Source of the DNA: Bacteroidota bacterium | GTDB lineage: Bacteria > Bacteroidota > Bacteroidia > Bacteroidales > UBA1715 | Reading direction: 5' to 3' | Assembly (NCBI GenBank): GCA_029266015.1 | Contig: JAJUFK010000032.1 | Span: 1-14,104 of the forward strand | DNA length: 14,104 bases | Shown: piece after piece, positions 6,918-11,529 of the stretch | Position numbering within the stretch: position 1 is the first letter of the stretch | How the letters are laid out: the number at the start of each line of letters is the position of its first letter | Position numbers and translations under genes: made by a program | Notes under the pieces: model-generated | The model's database searches: none | The model's input: only the letters and a program-made list of their open reading frames with translations | Told to the model about the DNA's origin: nothing

Positions 6918-7667
6918 ATGAAAACAATACTATTTTCTACAGCAATTATACTTAGCTTTTTTAGTAAAGCTCAATTAATATCTTATACTCATTATTCAAA
7001 ACAAATTACAATGACAACAAATACAATTTCTCAAACACAAGTACAAGGTACCATGTTTGAATTACCAAAATTACCCTATAGCTATTCTGCATTAGCACCG
7101 TATATTGATGCTCGCACCATGGAAATTCATTATGAAAAACATCATGGAACATACACCAACAACTTAAATGCAGCTATAAAAGGGACAGAACTCGAAGGTA
7201 AAAGCATTGAATACATTCTTTCTACTATTTCTAAACATTCTGCAGCTGTTCGTAATAATGGCGGAGGTTATTACAATCATAACCTTTTTTGGTCAATATT
7301 ATCACCAAATGGAAGCGAAAAACCTGCAGAAAATCTTGAAATAAGCAAAGCTATCATAAAAGATTTTGGTAGTTTTGATGAATTTAAATCTCAATTTTCA
7401 CAAGCAGCAACCACCAGATTTGGTTCTGGTTGGGCATGGTTAAGCGTTGATGCTTCAGGTAAATTATTTGTAAGTTCATCACCAAATCAAGATAACCCTT
7501 TAATGGACGTGGCAGAAAAAAAAGGTACTCCAATTTTAGGTTTAGATGTTTGGGAACATGCCTATTATCTGAATTATCAAAACAGACGAGTTGACTACAT
7601 AGCAGCATTTTACAACATTATAAATTGGAACGAAGTAAACAAAAAATATCTTGAAGCAAAAAAATAG
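6918..7667 (+). CDS. sodA: Superoxide dismutase, Mn-type, with N-terminal export-like extension
   Basis: The enzyme converts superoxide to hydrogen peroxide and oxygen. The catalytic part starts around FELPKLPYSYSALAPYI (47-63). Metal ligands by alignment to E. coli MnSOD are His71 (MEIH), His121 (YNHNLFW), Asp210 and His214 (DVWEHAYY). Gly117 and Gln191 stand at the positions that mark Mn or Mn-like enzymes, so Mn (or cambialistic) use is more likely than strict Fe use. The frame opens with MKTILFSTAIILSFFSKAQ, a plausible Sec signal with cleavage after Ala18, then a linker of about 27 residues, so an exported enzyme is likely. Internal ATGs at residues 32 (position 7011) and 46 would give a cytoplasmic form. 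I chose 6918 because the upstream stretch is a well-formed signal. The gene sits alone between two terminators. Confidence 0.93.
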   Translation: MKTILFSTAIILSFFSKAQLISYTHYSKQITMTTNTISQTQVQGTMFELPKLPYSYSALAPYIDARTMEIHYEKHHGTYTNNLNAAIKGTELEGKSIEYILSTISKHSAAVRNNGGGYYNHNLFWSILSPNGSEKPAENLEISKAIIKDFGSFDEFKSQFSQAATTRFGSGWAWLSVDASGKLFVSSSPNQDNPLMDVAEKKGTPILGLDVWEHAYYLNYQNRRVDYIAAFYNIINWNEVNKKYLEAKK

Positions 7668-7695
7668 TTTTTGATTTTTCCATTCTTTTAGTTTG

Positions 7696-7749
7696 AAAAG
7701 CATTCGATTTTGCATATTTCATAGTATGTTTGTATCGGATGCTTTTTTT
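7696..7749 (+). terminator. Hairpin terminator of sodA abutting the pabB start
   Basis: AAAAGCATTCGAT (7696-7708) pairs with ATCGGATGCTTTT (7734-7746): 13 bp with a single T-G wobble. The 25-nt loop can form a smaller inner stem (7712-7716 with 7725-7729). A run of 7 T (7743-7749) follows. It begins 28 nt after the sodA stop, and the T run ends exactly at the preferred pabB ATG (7750). The long loop makes it weaker than the terminator at 6832, so some read-through into pabBC is possible. Confidence 0.75.
7703..7732 (+). promoter_or_regulatory. Candidate pabBC promoter inside the terminator hairpin
   Basis: TATGTTTG (7725-7732) is a full match to the -7 element TAnnTTTG. Exactly 19 nt upstream stands TTC (7703-7705), one base off the -33 TTG. 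Transcription would begin around 7737-7740, leaving a leader of only about 10 nt before the ATG at 7750. The element lies within the hairpin that should end sodA transcription. The -33 mismatch keeps this a candidate. Confidence 0.4.
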
Positions 7750-8715
7750 ATGAATATACCTGATGCAATAACATACATTAACAAATTAACACGGAAAAAG
7801 ATTCCGTATATTTTCATATTTGATTATGCTTTAACGCAAGCTTATGTATGGAAAACAAATGAAATCCCCGAAAATGTACACGTATCATTTCCTTCTTTTA
7901 CAAATTGCAATACAAAGTATGATATAAATCCACCAATTTTGCATTTTAAACCTATTTCAAAACAAGAATATGCTCAATCATTTACAATTGTTACACATCA
8001 TTTACAACGAGGAAATTCATTCTTGGTAAACCTTACAGCAGAAACAGAAATTGAAACAGAGTGTTCTTTATATGATATTTTTAATAGAAGTGCAGCTCCA
8101 TTTAAATTATGTATTGATAATGAATTTGTAGTATTTTCTCCGGAACCATTTATAACCATATCAAATAATTGCATTCAAACATTTCCAATGAAAGGAACAA
8201 TTGATGCACGAATAGAAAATGCAGAACATAAAATTATAGAAAATAATAAAGAAAAAGCAGAGCATGCTACTATTGTAGATTTATTAAGAAATGATATGAG
8301 TATAGTAGCAAATAATGTACACGTAAAAAAATATAGATATACTCAAAAAATTCAAACCAATCATATTCCTCTTATTCAAGTAAGTTCATGCATAGCAGGA
8401 ACAATAAAACCGGAATTAGAAGGTTTATATGGCACCATTATTCATAGTATGTTACCGGCAGGTTCAATTTGTGGTGCTCCCAAACATAAAACTCTCAAAA
8501 TAATTCAAGAAGCAGAAACTCACTCACGAGGTTTTTATACAGGTGTTATGGGATATTGTAATGGGCATATTTTAGAGAGTGCTGTTATGATTCGATTTAT
8601 AGAACAACGCAATTCAAAAATGTATTTCAAAAGCGGCGGCGGAATTACTATACTAAGTAATATTGATGAAGAATATAATGAATTAATACAAAAAATTTAT
8701 GTGCCAACTTATTGA
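7750..8715 (+). CDS. pabB: Aminodeoxychorismate synthase component I
   Basis: The enzyme makes 4-amino-4-deoxychorismate from chorismate and ammonia, the first step of p-aminobenzoate synthesis for folate. The protein has 321 residues from the ATG at 7750. PMKGT (146-150) carries the lysine (Lys148) that marks PabB; anthranilate synthases have PIAGT. HATIVDLLRND (172-182), GSICGAPKHKTLKII (238-252), RGFYTGVMGY (260-269) and SGGGITILSN (295-304) are chorismate-enzyme motifs. GSICGAPK has Cys where Thr or Val is common. It is shorter than the E. coli enzyme (about 450 residues) because the N-terminal tryptophan-pocket domain is reduced. The frame is open upstream to TTG 7693 and ATG 7726, but those starts lie inside the sodA terminator, so 7750 is preferred. 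The glutaminase partner PabA is not in the window. The 3' end overlaps pabC by 17 nt. Confidence 0.93.
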   Translation: MNIPDAITYINKLTRKKIPYIFIFDYALTQAYVWKTNEIPENVHVSFPSFTNCNTKYDINPPILHFKPISKQEYAQSFTIVTHHLQRGNSFLVNLTAETEIETECSLYDIFNRSAAPFKLCIDNEFVVFSPEPFITISNNCIQTFPMKGTIDARIENAEHKIIENNKEKAEHATIVDLLRNDMSIVANNVHVKKYRYTQKIQTNHIPLIQVSSCIAGTIKPELEGLYGTIIHSMLPAGSICGAPKHKTLKIIQEAETHSRGFYTGVMGYCNGHILESAVMIRFIEQRNSKMYFKSGGGITILSNIDEEYNELIQKIYVPTY

Positions 8716-9298
8716 AACTATTCAAATTCAAAATGGGATTCCAATTAATATTTCATACCATCAAAAACGTATGGATAAAAGCATATATGAACTATTTAAT
8801 ACTAAAAATACTATTTCATTAATAGATGTTGTAAATGTTCCCCCACTTGCAAAAAAAGGCACATGGAAATGTAGGATTGTATACACTACAAATATTTTAG
8901 AAATAAGCTATAATCCATATGTATACAGGACTATAAATACGCTCAAAATTGTTGAAGCAACACACATTTCATACCCACATAAATCCTTACATAGAGAAAT
9001 ATTTCAAAAATTACTGAATCAAAAAAATAATGCAGATGAAATTCTTATAACCAAGCAGGGATATATAACAGATACATCATATACAAACATTATATTTTTT
9101 GATGGAAGAGAATGGTTTACTCCTCAAACATATTTACTACCGGGTACTCAAAGAGCATATTTATTAGAACAGAAACTAATTCGAGAGAAACCAATTCATA
9201 TAAATACTATTCATACATTTAGTAAAGCACGACTCATAAATTGTTTTCTTAATCTTGAAGTTGGGAATGACATCCTAATTGAAAATATATACATATAA
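8699..9298 (+). CDS. pabC: Aminotransferase class IV, probable aminodeoxychorismate lyase
   Basis: This PLP enzyme of 199 residues would remove pyruvate from 4-amino-4-deoxychorismate to give p-aminobenzoate. Fold-type IV motifs are present: HQKRM (21-25), KCRIVY (57-62), YPHKSLHRE with the expected PLP lysine Lys95, DEILITKQGYITDTSYTNIIFF (about 113-134), and TPQTYLLPGTQRAYLL (near 141-156). At about 200 residues it is shorter than E. coli PabC (about 270), but this short form is familiar next to pabB in Bacteroidota. A branched-chain or D-amino acid aminotransferase role is possible by family, but the 17-nt overlap with pabB argues strongly for the lyase. Its stop codon is the first base-paired part of the downstream terminator. 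No Shine-Dalgarno sequence is seen; translation is probably coupled to pabB. Confidence 0.88.
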   Translation: MCQLIETIQIQNGIPINISYHQKRMDKSIYELFNTKNTISLIDVVNVPPLAKKGTWKCRIVYTTNILEISYNPYVYRTINTLKIVEATHISYPHKSLHREIFQKLLNQKNNADEILITKQGYITDTSYTNIIFFDGREWFTPQTYLLPGTQRAYLLEQKLIREKPIHINTIHTFSKARLINCFLNLEVGNDILIENIYI

Positions 9299-9330
9299 AA
9301 AAGGAGATTACAAGTAATCTCCTTTTTTTT
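9297..9330. terminator. Bidirectional terminator between pabC and the PorP/SprF gene
   Basis: AAAAAAGGAGATTA (9297-9310) pairs with TAATCTCCTTTTTT (9315-9328) around a CAAG loop, a perfect 14-bp stem. It is followed by T to 9330 on the plus strand and, because of the A run at the left arm, by a run of 6 T on the minus strand. It lies between convergent genes (pabC stop 9298, PorP/SprF stop 9352) and can serve both. The left arm starts inside the pabC stop codon. Confidence 0.92.
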
Positions 9331-9351
9331 ATTTTAAATTATTGACTTCTA

Positions 9352-10518
9352 CTATTTAAAAAACTTATCGTTAGGATGCGGTACAGCACTCTTACGTGCA
9401 TCACGACCAGGTAATTTTAAGTTATGAATTTCAAATGACAATGTAATTTCATGAGAACCTCCGGTACTAAGTCCTGCTTGAGAAATTGTCATATCATAAC
9501 TATACACAATTTGATATAATGATTTTTTATCACGAGAATTCTTTTTATACCCAAGTGTAAATATCATAGAATCAAATGATTTATTTTGAAGATTTGCAAT
9601 ATCATCTTGTAATGCCATACGCTTAATATACATTTTACGCATCCAAATACCGGTATATAAAGAAGATACAAAAGATATTTTTGATGGAATTAATGCATTC
9701 ATACCAAATGATAAGGTTTTAGCACCTGCTTCAGAACCCGTAAACCACAATTTAGTAGGTGTTTGATTTTCAAATAAAAATCCCGGAGTTAACAAGAAAA
9801 ATCTATTATAAAAACCACTTCTATCTATACGAACCATAGAATAGGCATGTATATTTACCTTCATTGGAAGAGGAGCTTCATTTCCATCATCTATCCACGA
9901 CATATCGGGCTGCGATAAGTGATGAAATGCAATACCAAATGAATTTGATGCAATATACTTAACCGGTGTTTTTCTAATATTAAAACGAACAACTAAACCG
10001 GCATTATAATCAAAAACACTTTGCTTCCAACTACCTTTATCCACCGGTGGAATAAATTCTGTTTCATAAATTCTTCCAAAACGTGGGTCAAATTCATCAA
10101 CAAATGTCATTTTTGTATAATCAATACTTTTATACACATATTGAGCACCTGCACCTATTTGAAACATTAAATCGGGCAATACACGTATTTGTTTTGCATA
10201 CCCTACTCCTCCTTGAAATGTATTTAAGAAATTTTCTCCTTGAGTATTACGAGTTATATGCCCACCTATACCACCCTGAGCAAATTTATTATCATAATAA
10301 TCAAAAGCAATACTTTGAGTTCCCCACTCTCCGGGAACACTTGTCCATAAGTGGCGATCGGTAAGTGTACCGCGCAATCCAGGATTTATACCAATAAATC
10401 CTGGATTATAATACATCTCTTTTAAGAAGAACTGTGAAAAGTTAGGATCCTGAGCATACAATTGTACACCTCCAAGTGTGCTTATAAGTGCTATTACAAT
10501 ACGGAATATCTTCTTCAT
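9352..10518 (-). CDS. PorP/SprF family type IX secretion system membrane protein
   Basis: The protein has 388 residues with a signal peptide, MKKIFRIVIALISTLGGVQLYA, cleaved before Gln23. The mature start QDPNFSQFFLKEMYYNPGFIG (23-43) is the hallmark of the family ('QDPxFSQFYxNPLYLNPAFAG'). The remainder alternates aromatic and hydrophobic strands, as in an outer-membrane beta-barrel of the FadL-like type. Family members anchor or pass type IX secretion substrates and gliding adhesins at the outer membrane. Most are about 300-340 residues, so this one is slightly long. They often sit beside a large secreted protein gene with a type B C-terminal domain; none is visible here. The gene is convergent with pabC, shares its terminator, and has its own promoter-like element upstream at 10607-10614. 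Confidence 0.93.
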   Translation of the reverse strand: MKKIFRIVIALISTLGGVQLYAQDPNFSQFFLKEMYYNPGFIGINPGLRGTLTDRHLWTSVPGEWGTQSIAFDYYDNKFAQGGIGGHITRNTQGENFLNTFQGGVGYAKQIRVLPDLMFQIGAGAQYVYKSIDYTKMTFVDEFDPRFGRIYETEFIPPVDKGSWKQSVFDYNAGLVVRFNIRKTPVKYIASNSFGIAFHHLSQPDMSWIDDGNEAPLPMKVNIHAYSMVRIDRSGFYNRFFLLTPGFLFENQTPTKLWFTGSEAGAKTLSFGMNALIPSKISFVSSLYTGIWMRKMYIKRMALQDDIANLQNKSFDSMIFTLGYKKNSRDKKSLYQIVYSYDMTISQAGLSTGGSHEITLSFEIHNLKLPGRDARKSAVPHPNDKFFK

Positions 10519-10869
10519 TGTATATTATGTATTATCGTAATAATTTTTTAAAAAATTCTTTCTCTCAACACGGTTAGTAAAAATATTATGTTATCGCCGT
10601 GATATGCAAACTTACAAAAAAAAATATTAAAAAAACATAGCAAATACAATAAAGTACAGAAAATCGCTGTTTTTTTTTTTTTATTAAGTAAACGTAAGTT
10701 TTTAACAAAAAAGCAATAATGTTTTGAAAATCAAAATTTTAACTATCACTCATTTATTGTTTTTTAAATTATTTTTTTATGAAAAAAATTTGCACCAACT
10801 TAATTTTTTACCATTTTTTTGTAAAAAAACATCTATTTTAATAAACTATTAACAACCCAAAACGTCAAA
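10519..10869. other. Gene-free A+T-rich spacer between the PorP/SprF gene and the LuxR-type gene
   Basis: This 351-nt gap holds no convincing gene. It contains the leader and promoter-like element of the PorP/SprF gene, a run of 13 T at 10670-10682, several other runs of A or T, and an A/T-only inverted repeat (10814-10829). A small inverted repeat CACGG/CCGTG (10569-10573 and 10597-10601) lies in the predicted leader, with a 23-nt loop. No terminator with a GC-containing stem is visible after the LuxR-type gene, which is unusual given the strong terminators elsewhere in the window. Confidence 0.8.
10607..10614 (-). promoter_or_regulatory. Candidate -7 element of the PorP/SprF promoter
   Basis: On the minus strand TAAGTTTG matches the Bacteroidota -7 consensus TAnnTTTG. 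At the 19-nt position the -33 region reads GTT, not TTG, within a T-rich run. A start near 10600 would give a leader of about 80 nt before the ATG at 10518. The run of 13 T (A on this strand) at 10670-10682 lies upstream, at about -70 to -80. Confidence 0.5.
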
Positions 10870-11529
10870 TTACAGTTGAATAATATTATTTTTTATAGCA
10901 TATTTCATTAAATCAACAGCTGTTTTTAATTGTAATTTTTGCATTATATGAGTTTTATGTGATTCTACAGTTCTTACACTAATAAATAAGGCATCAGCAA
11001 TTTCTTGATTTGTATAACTATTCCCCCATAATGTAAGAATTTCAATTTCTCTACTACTCAATAAATCAATACCTTTAATACTGGAACTTTCATTATTTTG
11101 AATAGATTGCACATATCTGTGCAATAAAATTTGCGTAATGCATTTACTAAAATAATCATGCCCGTTTCGTAAAGTATATATTGCTTCAATCAAATCCTGA
11201 CGTTGAGAATCATGTGCTAAAAACCCTTTTGCTCCGGCTCTAATAATACTAAAAATTGTTTCTTCATGTTGTGAATATGAAATTATTAATATTTTAATTT
11301 TAGGATACAAACGCAAAATCAATTCTACATTTTGAATATCGGTACTTACAATGGTATTTGTATTTAAGATAAGAATATGTATGTCAATAGCCCTTTTTGA
11401 TTCTATAAAATCAGATATATGTGTATATTTTGAGTCAACTTCAAAATCTATATTTGACTGTATCATTTGCTCTATTCCCTCATTTAACAAATGATGAAGA
11501 CCTACTATTGATATACGAATATTACTCAT
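10870..11529 (-). CDS. LuxR/NarL-type regulator with degenerate receiver domain
   Basis: The protein has 219 residues in two domains. Residues 4-125 have the outline of a response-regulator receiver (IRISIVG ... LNEGI ... KILIISYS ... IRAGAKGFLAHDS), but its chemistry is gone. The acidic pair that binds Mg is replaced by Gly10-Leu11, the phosphoacceptor position holds Asn56 (ILNTN), and the conserved lysine before 'DS' is His106. It should not be phosphorylated in the usual way. Residues 155-217 are an intact LuxR-type helix-turn-helix: LLSSREIEILTLWGNSYTNQEIADALFISVRTVESHKTHIMQKL. It is therefore likely a DNA-binding transcription regulator controlled by something other than aspartyl phosphorylation. 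Its ATG overlaps the stop of the upstream PPDK_N-domain gene by 1 nt (TAATG), so the two are cotranscribed and probably work together. Targets are not visible. Confidence 0.92.
   Translation of the reverse strand: MSNIRISIVGLHHLLNEGIEQMIQSNIDFEVDSKYTHISDFIESKRAIDIHILILNTNTIVSTDIQNVELILRLYPKIKILIISYSQHEETIFSIIRAGAKGFLAHDSQRQDLIEAIYTLRNGHDYFSKCITQILLHRYVQSIQNNESSSIKGIDLLSSREIEILTLWGNSYTNQEIADALFISVRTVESHKTHIMQKLQLKTAVDLMKYAIKNNIIQL

Noticed and set aside
7693..7749. Longer pabB reading frame starting at TTG 7693 or ATG 7726
   Set aside because: These codons lie inside the sodA terminator hairpin and its T run, and the encoded residues do not look like a PabB start. The ATG at 7750 gives a start similar to Bacteroidota PabB proteins.
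10569..10601. Possible leader hairpin CACGG/CCGTG before the PorP/SprF gene
   Set aside because: The stem is only 5 bp with a 23-nt loop and no supporting inner pairs, so it is not convincing as an RNA element.
10814..10829. Inverted repeat of 7 T, GT, 7 A as terminator of the LuxR-type gene
   Set aside because: It is made only of A and T with a 2-nt loop and no G-C pairs; such repeats arise by chance in this spacer.
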